This document shows, in pieces, positions 45,607 to 56,349 of a DNA stretch of 64,000 bases. Within the stretch, counting starts at the first letter, position 1; each line of letters starts with the position of its first letter. This DNA comes from Balaenoptera acutorostrata. Its lineage: Eukaryota; Chordata; Mammalia; Artiodactyla; Balaenopteridae. The notes below the pieces were generated by a model. It was not told where the DNA came from, searched no databases, and saw nothing but the letters and a program-made list of their open reading frames with translations. The stretch covers positions 57,696,668 through 57,760,667 of the forward strand of contig NC_080080.1 of NCBI RefSeq assembly GCF_949987535.1. The letters are read 5' to 3'. Position numbers and translations under genes: made by a program.

Positions 45607-45689
45607 ATAGCAAACGGTTCTCCACACTTTTACCATACAGAGAGATCTCCATGTGGAAACATTGGGGAATTTAGCATAATTTCAGATTC

Positions 45690-45810
45690 TCTTTCATAAT
45701 GCTGGAAACATTTTGCACATCTCTTTCATTCACCATTATACACCCAGTGCCTAGCACAGGGGTCTTTCATTTAGGAGGCACTCAAAAGTTTATTGAATGA
45801 ATAGCAAATG
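45690..45810 (+). mobile_element. L2 3' end
   Basis: caccattatacacccagtgc, ctagcacaggggtctttcat, then aagtttattgaatgaatagc. Confidence 0.75.
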
Positions 45811-45889
45811 AGTGAAGCCTGAGTTTTTCTAGCATGCCAGTCTCTGCAGAGTGTGCACTATGCCTTGTCCAGCTCCAATGCAATTCAAA

Positions 45890-46285
45890 TCACATATATA
45901 TGAAATCTAAAAAAAAAAAAAAAAGGTTATGAAGAACCTAGGGGCAGGACAGGAATAAAGACACAGACATTGAGAATGGACTTGAGGACACAGAGAGGGA
46001 GAAAGGCAACCTGGGATGAAGTGAGAGAGTGGCATGGACTTATATATACTACCAAAAGTAAAATAGATAGCTAGTGGGAAGCAGCCGCATAGCACAGGGA
46101 GATCAGCTCGGTGCTTTGTGACCACCTAGAGGGGTGGGATAGGGAGGGTGGGAGGGAGGGAGATGCAAGAGGGAGGAGATATGGGGATATATGTATATGT
46201 ATAGCTGATTCACTTTGTTATAAAGCAGAAACTAACACACCATTGTGAAGTAATTATACTCCAATAAAGATGTTAAAAAAAAACA
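45890..46285 (+). mobile_element. L1 3' UTR
   Basis: It begins only a few bases before the ORF2 stop, with 16 A at 45909-45924, followed by the same 3' UTR as in the 40.9-kb copy and an A-rich tail. Truncation lies nearly at the start of the 3' UTR. Confidence 0.93.
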
Positions 46286-46539
46286 AAAACAAATTGCTTA
46301 GCTGAAATAACTCAAGTTCAATATTCCAAAACACTGGAAACTCTTGTATGGTGGGGTTCTCCTCTCTCCTTCTCTGCAGGAATATGATAAGCTCTGTACT
46401 TCTGTGATGGATCAATATAGTTACAATACCTTTCTGTAAAAAGAGAACCAATATTTATATCTATATCTTATCTGTATTACATCTATGTCAATCAATCCAT
46501 TGGCTCATTGATAGCAATGGGGAAATGGGGATGATGAGA
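46286..46539. other. Unassigned sequence
   Basis: No gene or named repeat is seen. Confidence 0.5.
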
Positions 46540-49240
46540 CTGAAGCAAAATAGGGGCCGGGTGGCAGCACTTGACTGCCAAAGCCAGGGCATTGCAGCTA
46601 AGGGGGCTTGACTTGGAGGGCATTGTGGAGACGATTAATAGAACATGGCGCCCCTAAAGGCAAAATAGATGAATAACCAATGGGGGTACTGCTTAATCCA
46701 TACAATCAAAAGAAGGCAAGAATAGATGAACAGTAGGCTGAGGGTGGTCACCCCCATAGAAATTCATGATCCTTTGCCCAGATCTCAGACCTCAGGCAGT
46801 TTTCAGACCCAGAAACCACTGGCTGAAGAGGTGGCCAAGTCCATAGGAGGAAGTATCTTGAAATATCATGGGAAAAAATATAGTATGTTAATTTCCCCCA
46901 TTTTCCTCAAAAAGACCTATGGTAATTCAGCTGAGAAAATACACACTGGGGAAAGAGGAATATCCAAATATTTTGAGGGTATTGGATCTGAATTAACATT
47001 GATTCACAGAGTTCCAAAACATCATATTAGAGAGGAGGCATACCGGGGCCAAGTAATAAACAATATCCTGGTCAGAGTCTGGCTCTCAGTAGGTCCAGTA
47101 GGTCCGTGGACCCAGCCAGTGGTCACCTCCCCAGTCCCTGAATGTAGAATTGAGATTGATGTAGGTGGCTGTTGCAGTAGCCTCCATCTTGAATTCTTCT
47201 CATTCAAACCAAATGAGCTATCATAGTGAGAAGGTGACGTGGAATCTTTTGAAACTGCACCTCTACTCTCCCATCCTTTCTATCCCCATCCCCTTGTCAG
47301 TCCTGGCTAAGATGGTGAATCCAAAAATATTGCATTTGGAGGTGGTGATGAAGAGGAATGGTAGAAATTAATGCTACTCTAAAGGATCTTAAGAATGCAA
47401 GGGATAGTGGTCCATATCACAGCTCCATTTAATTCACCAGTCTCACCACTGTACAAACTAAATGAATCTTGGAGAATGACTGTAGGCCACAGCAAGCTCA
47501 AATAATAGCCCCAATTGTGGCTACTGTGCTAGATGTGCTACCTTTGCAAGAGCAGATTAATATGGCCTCAGGTACATGGCATGCAGACAGGGATTTGGCA
47601 TTTTTTTCTGTCCCGATCAGGAAAGATCAGAGACTGTTTGCAATTACATAGAACTGATAACAATATACATTTACAGGTTTGTCTGGGGCTACATTACCAC
47701 CTGCTCTCTGTCATAATATAATCAGATAATATACAGGTTGTCTGGACGTCCTGCGCAACCTTGTGTTGATTAGGAGGGTGAGCAAGAAGTGGCTAGCGTA
47801 CTGGAGGTGTTGGTAAGACACAGGGATTGCAAAGTATGGGAGTTAAAGTTGGTGACAACCGAGGGAACCTCCACTGTTGTAAAGTGTTTAGTGATCCAGG
47901 TGGGTCAAGGGCAGGTGAAGACATCTCTTCCATAAGACAAATTGCTGCATCTTACCTTTCTACCAGAAAGAAGGAAAAAGAATTCCTGGTAGGATGCTTT
48001 GGCCTATGATGCCAACATATCCTATATCTAGGAATGTGTTCCAGCCCATATAGTGGGTGACAAGTAAATCTCCCTGCTTTGAGTGAGGCCTGGAACAGGA
48101 AGTCAGGGCTGCAATGCAAGCAACCCTGCTGCTTGGGCCAGATGATCTGGCAAACCCTATGCTGTTGGAGGGGTTAGTGACGGGAAAAGATGCAGTGTGG
48201 CACATAGGTGAAGCCTGGGTGGGAGCAGCCAACACAGACCTCTGGCATTTGGGAACAAGGCCATGTCATCTGCAACGGAAATTTATATGTTTTTTGAAAA
48301 AGAGTTCCTGGTGTGTTAAGGGGGCTGAGTAGAGACAGAATTCTTGATTATAGGACACTAAGTAACCATGGGTCTGGTACTGTCCATTACGATCTGGGTT
48401 CTGTCAGACCCACAGAGTCATAAACTCAGGCAGACCCAGCAGCAATCCAACATGAGATAGAGATTGTGCAACTGGGTTCGAGGCTAAACAAGACCAGAAG
48501 ACATGAGGTAACTGCATGAGCAGGTAGCCCAGACCATGTCACCCACCACAGGAGTACCAGCACCCACCCCCTCAGATCGTTCCTAGAACTGGGGTGGGGG
48601 CTGGAGGGGGGGAGGGGTGTCGCGTGTGACCAGCTGAAGCAGTGGGAGAAGCCTGGACATCTGTTATGGATAGCTCAGCTCAGCGAGTGGATGCAGGCTG
48701 AAAGTGAGCAGTGGTTTGATTATACTCAGGTTGGGAGGGTACTTGAAAACCAGTGGTGAGAAAAATCGTCCCCATGGACAAAGCTCAGAGTGGTGCTCCT
48801 GTTACTAATTTTGTGTGGAGGGAGCAGTGGCCTGAGATGAGAATATACACATCCTCATGGGGGAATACAGTCTGATAGGCTGGTCAGGGGTTTGAAGGAA
48901 AAGGACTAAAAAATTGGAGACAAAGAAGTTTGGCATAAAGGAATATGGATGTACTTACAGGAAAGGGGATAATGTGTAAAGATCTTTAATACACATATTA
49001 ATGGACACCAGAAAGCCTTCATCACAGAAAAGGCAGGAACAACCAATCAGACGCATGACTAGGCCAGTGTACATTGGCCGGTCTTTGAACTGACACGGTG
49101 ATCACAGGAACGGAGGGACCACGGGGGCAGAGTTAGAGGCTGCGCCCTGCTCTGGTCCATCGACATCTTTGAACGCCTAACCTGCCAGCAATGGACACAA
49201 ACGCTGAGTTCCCAAAGTGACTTCTTTGAGGAGATGATTT
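46540..49240 (+). pseudogene. Decayed endogenous retrovirus interior (ERVL-like pol)
   Basis: About 2.7 kb of + strand sequence that reads, in short shifted frames, like retroviral pol. At 47469-47651 a frame carries a reverse-transcriptase-like stretch (motif WHADRDLAFFSVPI), and the frames at 47827-48330 continue with segments like the rest of the RT and connection region. An open frame of 166 codons at 46726-47226 precedes it and may be gag-pol border sequence. The segment after 48.4 kb has no clear frame and may be integrase or later. Stops and frameshifts break every part, and no intact gene remains. No flanking LTR pair was identified. An old ERVL or MaLR-related element is the likeliest reading. 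Confidence 0.6.
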
Positions 49241-49245
49241 TCTTT

Positions 49246-49250
<5 letters not shown>

Positions 49251-49276
<26 letters not shown>

Positions 49277-49290
49277 TTATTTATTTATTT
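49251..49290. repeat. (TTTA)n repeat
   Basis: About ten TTTA units, followed by a T-rich stretch. Confidence 0.9.
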
Positions 49291-49299
49291 TTTTTTTAA

Positions 49300-49490
49300 T
49301 TTAAAAAATTTTTTTATAAACCACTTTATTGAGATAATATATCACACAATTCTCCCATTTAAAGTACACAATTCAATGGTTTTTAGTATATTCACAGGCT
49401 TGTGCAACCAACACCAGAACCAATTTTAGAACATTTTCATCAACACAAGAGATAATCCCACCCGCCCATAAGCAGTGAGGAGTAGATTTT
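49300..49490 (-). mobile_element. Old L1 3' fragment
   Basis: aaaccactttattgagataa, cacaattctcccatttaaag, tacacaattcaatggttttt, then gcaaccaacaccagaaccaa. Confidence 0.75.
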
Positions 49491-50560
49491 CTATACGTGA
49501 TTTTCCTTATGTTGGGGGATCAATGTGCATCCAACATATGAGGCAACACAGTGGACATTTTCTTGAAAAATCCAAGGAATTTTAACATCTTTGGTGCCTA
49601 ATTTTAATCTCATTAGTACCTTCATAGGTGAGTCATTTCCTGGAGTCAGCCTCATGCCTATTCAATTGAGTGGGCATAACTTTACAAATTGTACAAATTA
49701 ATGTAAAAAAAAAAATCATAACGTTGAACTGCCTAACATAGGAAAGGAAGAAAAACAGAAACAAACTATAGTATCTTTTCCAATTCTAGTTAGGACATTA
49801 AATCAATGGTGTCTGCAAAATTGCTTAGCCTCATATTAGGTGTATAATCCTAGCTGTTCCATAAATGTTTGTTGAATAATTTTCGGTAAGACCATTGGCC
49901 TGGATAAGTGTCTTTGCGGATATTTAGATAGTGGACATTTAACATTTTAATGGGAATTGTTATAGAACGTTGTATTTCCTTTCCTGTCTTAAAAAGATTT
50001 TAATTAATTTCACTTTTTCTTAATAACTCTGTGTCAGAATATGGACATCAAGCACTGCCTAGAATTAACAATGATGTCCTTGGGGCTGATGGTATGTGTA
50101 AGGCTGTGCTTGTTTTGTAAGTTATCCTTTAGAGACTCCTCTTCTCTAGTTGGTGTATTTACTATTATATTTCATTTCCTCTGTTCTGATTCCTTACAGA
50201 TATCCATGGACATCAAAGTGTTACAGTCAAGGTTGAAAGGAGCAGAATTTAGCCTAGATTAAGGGGGATTTACTAAGAAGATATTTGGTGTTCCCATGGC
50301 AATGACGACTATCTAAGCTTATGCGAAATTGAGCTGGCATATGGAAAAGCATCAACAACAAGTCTTTGTGTATTTGTGTATATAACACGATCTCTTTGCT
50401 TCTTTTTATTTTACTTTTTATTTTTAATTGAAGTATAGTTGCTGTATTTCCTTCCTTTTTTTTCTGCTTCATTCTCTTGCTCAATATGTACATGACTTAA
50501 AATGATTGTTCTAGCCCTGACTAAACTTAGCTTTTTGGTTCAAATGCCAAATGCCATCCA
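49491..50560. other. Unassigned intergenic sequence
   Basis: No gene is seen. A short L1-like stretch (ttttaattgaagtatagttg) lies at 50422-50445. The segment could hold upstream non-coding exons of the FABP12 relic, but none is recognisable. Confidence 0.45.
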
Positions 50561-50577
50561 TGAAGTCTCTGGTTTTT

Positions 50578-50720
50578 TTTTTTTTTTTTTTTCATTCTTG
50601 CTTCCTATTTTTTTTTTTAAACATCTTTATTGAAGTATAATTGCCTTACAATAGTGTGCTAGCTTCTGCTTTATAACAAAGTGAATCAGTTATACATATA
50701 CAATATGTTCCCATTTCTCT
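50578..50720 (-). mobile_element. Short L1 insertion with exact target-site duplication
   Basis: The 17-bp repeat TGAAGTCTCTGGTTTTT is present at 50561-50577 and 50721-50737. Between them, read from the left, are a T run, 16 bp of other sequence (50593-50608), a second T run, then L1 3' UTR (acatctttattgaagtataa on). It is 5'-truncated to about 100 bp of L1. Confidence 0.93.
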
Positions 50721-51228
50721 TGAAGTCTCTGGTTTTTAGTTCAAAGTATCAAAACTGAGAATATGATAAGCTCGCTAAACAGCTGATAAATTGGCTTTTT
50801 TTTCTAGATCATCCTTGCTCAGAGAAAGAGAGAGAAAGAGCTGGAGCTTAGGGGTCCTATGGCATAAACACAGCTGCCTAGGTTTACCCCTTACACATTG
50901 CTCTGTGTGTGCGGCAGTTCTTAGGGAAGGAACTAGAGAGAATTTGTAACATCCAGTTTTGATCCTAAATTAGAGATGGAAAAGTTATATCTAGTCCTGC
51001 TAAAATCTGTACCATGCTCCATTATCATCCTGACTTACTTACATTTGAGAGAGCTTTCCGGCTTTGGATGGTTTGATGGGAAGATGACAAGGATTAGAGT
51101 GTCTTATTTTTTTCCCTGACTTTTCTGCACTATCTACCAGAATTGTATTAAAAACAGGTTCCAACACTATTTCAGGGAACATACTCATTCATATGATGCT
51201 ATTTTTCTTTAAAGTCAACTTAGGCAGA

Positions 51229-51301
51229 ACGGTTGATCGGTTCCGGGGAACATGGAAATCCATTCCTTGTGAAAATTTTGAAGAATATATGAAAGAACTG
51301 G
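51229..51301 (+). pseudogene. FABP12: FABP12 relic, coding exon 1
   Basis: 73 nt, the normal length for a family exon 1, ending after one base of a codon and followed by the donor GTGAGCC. It encodes VDRFRGTWKSIPCENFEEYM then KEL. The first codon is ACG where the family has ATG. The bases before it (atttttctttaaag ending at 51214) resemble a splice acceptor, so a leader exon may begin at 51215. The only in-frame ATG upstream without a stop is at 51196-51198, within that acceptor-like region. Confidence 0.88.
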
Positions 51302-51639
51302 GTGAGCCATGTTTACTTGCATATCATGGCCAGTAAAAATGGGAGCTTTGATAGCACAGAACTTGCTCTGTGTGAACCCCTCCCTTCAGTTTTTCACACA
51401 GAAACAATAAATATTAATTTAGCACCTAGATACAGTTCTGCGTAAAACTGGTTAAAATTGACATAACCCCTCCTCTCATATAATTGACCACGGATTTACA
51501 TAGATAAAACATGCATGTGCCATATACTAAATGGCAAATGATTTCAATAAATGATTTTAAGCAAAAAGTCACAATTATTTAAAAAAAATGATCATTTTGC
51601 AAACATTTGCTCTAAATTTTCTGAGGATTTTCAGAATAG

Positions 51640-51960
51640 ATCTTGTGTTCCAGTTTCTGATGGCTGCTGGCATTCCTTGGCACATGGCCACAACACTTCA
51701 GTCTTTGCTCCTATTGTCACATTTTCTCCTCTTCTGTAGTTTAATATCCCTCTTCCTCTTCTCACAAGGAAAATTTCTTCTTATACAGAAATTTGTGACT
51801 ATATTTAGGGTCCACCTGGATAATCCAAGGTAATCTCCCTATTTCAAGATCCTTAAATTAGCCATATTTGCAAAGCCCCCTTTGGCATATAAAGTAACAT
51901 TCACAGGTTCCAGGGACTAGGACGTGAGTATCTTTGGGAACAATTTTCCAACCTGTCACA
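51640..51960 (-). mobile_element. MaLR-type LTR fragment
   Basis: Reverse strand: gatggctgctggcattcctt, ttatatttagggtccacctg-like run, caagatccttaaattagcca, and acattcacaggttccaggga. It lies in intron 1 of the FABP12 relic. Confidence 0.75.
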
Positions 51961-52029
51961 TCTTGCCATCATGTTTCACAATATGAATTCCATGAACCAT
52001 GTTACAGTGTCTCCCCAATGTATCTTCTC

Positions 52030-52375
52030 CTAGAAGTTTAACTTAGGTATTGAAGTATATGTAATACTATTTCCATAGAATATACTCCTACATGTACTGC
52101 ACAAAGTTGTGTGTGCAATGATGTTCACTACAGCATTATTTGTAATACCAACAAAAAAGGAAACAACAAAATGCCCATCAATAAGGGGACAGATGAATAA
52201 ATATTAGTATTAGTATGTATAGAATTTTTAATAGTGGCAATGGTTGTATAACATTGTGAATGTACTTAATGTCACTTAATTGTACACTTTAAAATGGTTA
52301 AAATGGTAAATTTTATGTTATATGTATTTTACCACAGTAAAAATACATAATAGAAAAAACAAACCCTATACATGT
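52030..52375 (+). mobile_element. Old L1 3' end beside the cut exon 2
   Basis: gttcactacagcattatttg, gaaacaacaaaatgcccatc, then the 3' UTR blocks acttaattgtacactttaaa and atatgtattttaccacagta with an A-rich end near 52360. It fills the place where the first part of coding exon 2 should be. Confidence 0.8.
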
Positions 52376-52400
52376 GAACATGTAAGAATGTAAGGGAAGA

Positions 52401-52475
52401 AATAAAGATCTGGAAGAATCCTTTAAACTGAGAGAAGAGTTTGAGGAAACCACACCAGGTGGCCATAAAACTAAG
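52401..52475 (+). pseudogene. FABP12: FABP12 relic, 3' remnant of coding exon 2
   Basis: It encodes SFKLREEFEETTPGGHKTK (52419-52475) and then the donor GTGAGACC. The family exon 2 has 173 nt, so it would start near 52303, where an L1 tail now lies. Before SFKL two extra codons (six nt) are present compared with the family. A stop (TAA, 52383-52385) closes the frame just upstream. Confidence 0.85.
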
Positions 52476-52609
52476 GTGAGACCTTCAACACTCTTTCAGA
52501 TAAATTTCATAAGAATGTTAATTTTGAAATCATCCCAAGTAAGTAAGCAGTTATAGCAAACATATCTAAAATCTGTGTTAGATTAATTTGGGACTTCAGC
52601 CTAGGTCTG

Positions 52610-52775
52610 AGGATCTCAAATTTTAATACACACATAAATCTCTCAGGATGTTTGTAAAAAATACCTACTTCTAGGTCTCATCCCAGAGGCTCTGATATCT
52701 GGGGCCAGTACCTGAAAACTGTATTTTTAACAATTCTGATGCAGATGCTTAGCAGAACACATTTTGAGAATTATT
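52610..52775. mobile_element. MER5A element
   Basis: ctgaggatctcaaattttaa, cccagaggctctgatatctg, ttctgatgcagatgcttagc and attttgagaattattt. Intron 2 of the FABP12 relic. Confidence 0.7.
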
Positions 52776-53274
52776 TCTTTAGATTGTTCTCTCAGAAACA
52801 AAACGTCTATCTTTCTATTTTGCAGCAGTTTTCCACACATAGAATTACAACGAATAAAACTTGTATTAGCCAGTATACGTGAGGTCATATCAATCACAGT
52901 AACAAATTATCCACAAGCTCTCAGTGGCTTACACATTTGGAGTTCTAACTCATAGTACATATTCAGTGTTGTGGTGGAGTCAGAGAAGTTTCTGTGTAAG
53001 GGGAGAATGGGGCAAGAAATGGGGACATATGGTATCTGCCCCTCTTAATTTCTCCAGGGCCCAGGCCAAAGGAGGTTCAACTATCTTATAGTTGGACCAT
53101 CTGAAGTTTGTGTTCTCAGTCAGCAAGGTAGAGAAAGACACACTGGGCTTTTTATTGCCTCAGCCTGGAAGTGACACACACAGTTTCATTCATCTTATGG
53201 GCTCCAAATTGAATACACAACTTATATTACACAATTTATTTATATTTTTTTGTTTATTTTCTGTTCCCCCAAAC

Positions 53275-53390
53275 TAGAATGTAAGATCTTCAAAGAAAGA
53301 ATTTCTTGTCTGTTCTGTTTTACAGAACCCAGTGTTTGTTACATAATGTTTGCTCGATAAATATTTATCATTTGAATGAATACACTCAAT
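53275..53390 (+). mobile_element. L2 3' end
   Basis: ctagaatgtaagatcttcaa, ttgtctgttctgttttacag, then tcgataaatatttatcattt and gaatgaatac. Confidence 0.8.
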
Positions 53391-53764
53391 AGAGGATTGT
53401 TAAACAATATGGAGGGTGAGGTCCTGACAAAAGGAACTGAATACCACATTATCAGACAGTTCTTAAATAATATGAGACTTCAAATTCCTGTATAATATCA
53501 AATGGAAGAAGAATTTTGACCAAAAATGTTTAATAAAGATGACCATAGTAAATTAAAAATCTACTAGAATAAAAAGGCTGAAAAATATAGGAGAGCAGAA
53601 AGAAAATTTGGTGACCATCATTATCTCTGTCACGGGACAGACTGTAAGTAATTTTGGTAGAAGGCCCAACTTGGTAGACGTGTAAACTCTGAGATGTATG
53701 CTTCCCAATGATTATATACTATGGTATTGCACTAGAGTAGAGTTTAATCAGAGATATCTCTAAA

Positions 53765-54035
53765 CTTTGTGGAGCAAGATGCAGACTCTGGCTCAGAACT
53801 GATTCAGTGTGAATCCTACCTCTGCCACCAATCAACCATGTGACTTTGGGCAAGTCACAGACTCTTGCTGACTCAATCTTTTCATTTGCAGAAGAGGATT
53901 ATTATAGTACTTACGTCATAAAATTGTTGTGAGGATTACATGGGTTATTATATTAATACTCTTGAAGAGTGTCTCACACAATAAATAGTGCTACATAAGT
54001 GGTAGTTACTGTTGTTGTGATTATTATTATCATTA
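53765..54035 (+). mobile_element. MIR element, near full length
   Basis: All MIR blocks in order: ctcagaactgattcagtgtg, cctacctctgccaccaatca, gtgactttgggcaagtcaca, gaggattattatagtactta, gttgtgaggattacatgggt and a TTATTAT end. Confidence 0.9.
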
Positions 54036-54045
54036 TTTTTATTGT

Positions 54046-54095
54046 GTTGGCCAAAAAGTTCGTTTGGGTTTTTCCATAAACTGTTGCGGAATATA
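54046..54095. mobile_element. Mariner terminal fragment
   Basis: gtgttggccaaaaagttcgt, ttgggtttttccataaactg is the terminal sequence of a mariner family known from ruminants and whales. Only one terminus is seen. Confidence 0.6.
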
Positions 54096-54467
54096 TTGTT
54101 GAGGTAGGAAGAGGAAATCTGATCTTACAGTAGGGGTTTGAATTAGCTTCATGTGCATTTTTAAGGTTGAAACTTACCTGTGATTCTTTATGCAGAAAGA
54201 TAATACTTGGCCTATACAATAAAATATTTTAAAAAATCTTTACTTACTCAAGATATTTTGTTTTCACTCTTATAAAACTTTTTCTAACCCCAGAAGAATC
54301 AGCCAACAAATTTATTGTTGACAGAGTCTTAAAATAAATGGAATTGTAAACACCATTCTAAAGCTACCTGAGAGTATCACAACAGCTGAAAAGAATTTGG
54401 CACCTGATAAAATTTTAGAGTTCAAATATGACAATCTGAGCTGAATTTGGTCTTGCCTGTTTTTCAG

Positions 54468-54569
54468 AGTACGGTAACCTTAGATGATGACTCTTTGATT
54501 CAGGTTCAGGCCTGGGATGGGAAAGAGACCACCATCAGGAGGGAGCTAGTGGATGGGAAAATGTTGGGG
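54468..54569 (+). pseudogene. FABP12: FABP12 relic, coding exon 3
   Basis: 102 nt, 34 intact codons: [20 protein letters not shown], then [14 protein letters not shown]. It is preceded by ttttcag and followed by gtgact. Length, phase and both splice sites are normal, and there is no stop. It is the best preserved exon. Confidence 0.92.
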
Positions 54570-55029
54570 GTGACTGAGCTGTTTCTCATTATTTTTTTCA
54601 CCTACTCCAACACCTATATATAAAATCACTCAGATAGCTTGTTCTAAAACAGTGGTAGTCAATGTAATTTTTCTTTTCCTCTTGCTTTATAAGAATGGGA
54701 GAGGGGGAATGTTGGCAGATAAATGTACGATCATAAAGATTATAAAATGTGCAAGGATTGAGAAAATAAAAAACTAGAGAGAATTTTAAAAATTGTCTTG
54801 CCTAATTCTTTGATTGGCGTGGAAGGGAAAACAAGCATGTATTTGTGCAAGAAAGATTTCAACAGGGACTGAGAGTTGTTGCTGATCCTCTGCGCCACAC
54901 CAGGATGAATTTCTTAGCGTTTTCCAGATCAACACCAACCAAAAGCATGAAAAGGAAATTTAAACTAGGGAAGCAAAGCTTACGTGTTGTCTGTTTGATG
55001 TCTGGATCAATTGACACAAATAAAAACTA

Positions 55030-55235
55030 ACATTTATGTGGCTACGATGTCGCCATGTTTTCATGTATTATTTACCCAATTTTCATAATAGTCCTGTAAA
55101 ATAAGATTATTTAGCCCATTTAACAGGTGAGAAAATTAAGAGTCAGACCCTGACTTACCTAAGGATATTTGGCCAGGAAAATGTGGTGGTGCTGGGATTA
55201 AAATCCACGTTGGCTTAATTCCAAAGTCTATACTT
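55030..55235 (-). mobile_element. MIR element
   Basis: Reverse MIR: aacatttatgtggctacgat, gcccatttaacaggtgagaa, tgacttacctaaggatattt, gtgctgggattaaaatccac. Confidence 0.85.
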
Positions 55236-55559
55236 TTTTGAGTCTATCCTGCTCCCTCTCAGGACGGCTTCCCATCTTTCTCACTTGTACAAGGTGGAGG
55301 GAAATACGTCCATGATTCTTCTCTTCCCAAACCCCACCTCCACCAAAATGAATAAAATAATTTTGGACATAATATAAAATAGTTCTTTCTAAGGGAATAT
55401 GCAAGAATTGTGTGAAGTTAAAAAAAAATCTGTCCTCATTTCTTAACAGGAATATTTTTCTTTCAACAATGAAGAGTACATTTCATTATAAAGTAAGAAG
55501 TGGAAGACTAAGGATAATTGATTTTATTGATGCCATTAATCACTAAACAGATAGGTATT

Positions 55560-55717
55560 ATAGCTCATTAGAAAAAATACTAGATTCAGAATCCGAAGAC
55601 ATGGATTTCCATATCTGCCTTCAGTACTTATGTGACTTTGGAAAAGTCATTCATCCTTTCCAAGATTCAGCTTTCAAAATGTAGAAAATGTTTTTTTTTT
55701 TTTTTTTTTTTTTTTTT
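55560..55717 (+). mobile_element. MIR fragment ending in a 27-T run
   Basis: actagattcagaatccgaag, gtgactttggaaaagtcatt, then cagctttcaaaatgtagaaa. A homopolymer of 27 T lies at 55691-55717, in intron 3 of the FABP12 relic. Confidence 0.75.
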
Positions 55718-56235
55718 CTTTTGGAGAGAATTAAATACCATCATGTACATATCAATGTTCTGAAAACCATGAAATACTGTATTGATGTAAATTATTATTT
55801 GAAAAATATAGAGTATGTAAAACTCTACAAAAATGCCTCAGTGTAGGCATTTAAAAATGTTTTAATGGATATTTCAAATTCCTATAAATATGCTTTTTTA
55901 TATATATAATATACAAATATATATATATACACACACATTTATATACCATATGTCATGTGTAACATATATATGATTTGCCATGTATATACATATATATACT
56001 CTTACTCTAAGTAGAATGTTACTTTATCACAAGTAAAATATTGTTTCATTAGTGCCAAATCTCATATATGTATATATGGCAAAATCACTCAGCCAATACT
56101 TATGATTTATGGTTGTCTATAAAGATCTCATTTCCAGATTTTTAAGGAATGTATGGATGGATAGTAGTTTATATTTTTCTAAATGCCAATTTCACCAACA
56201 GTACTGAAATGTCTTATCCTTTGTTTGCCTTCTAG

Positions 56236-56310
56236 GAAAGTGCTGTGAACAACGTTGTCTGCACTTGAACATATGAGAGAGTACAAACAAACTCAGTCTC
56301 AAACTATTAG
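56236..56310 (+). pseudogene. FABP12: FABP12 relic, coding exon 4 with premature stop
   Basis: After the acceptor ttctag the frame reads ESAVNNVVCT, then TGA at 56266-56268, then TYERVQTNSVSNY and TAG at 56308-56310. The TGA replaces the Arg of the family's Arg-x-Tyr pair, which holds the fatty-acid carboxylate. CGA to TGA is one CpG transition. The 13 codons after it still follow the extended FABP12 C-terminus. Confidence 0.9.
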
Positions 56311-56349
56311 GCACTCTCAAACTGTGATCCAAACTGCCAAGGCTGTTTA

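Noticed and set aside
46726..47226. 166-codon open frame as a host gene
   Set aside because: It sits in a block with retroviral pol-like frames and has no introns or conserved domain. It is better read as part of a decayed ERV.
1..51000. Exons of IMPA1 or FABP4 expected by synteny
   Set aside because: No matching exon was found. In other mammals they lie further away than this window reaches.
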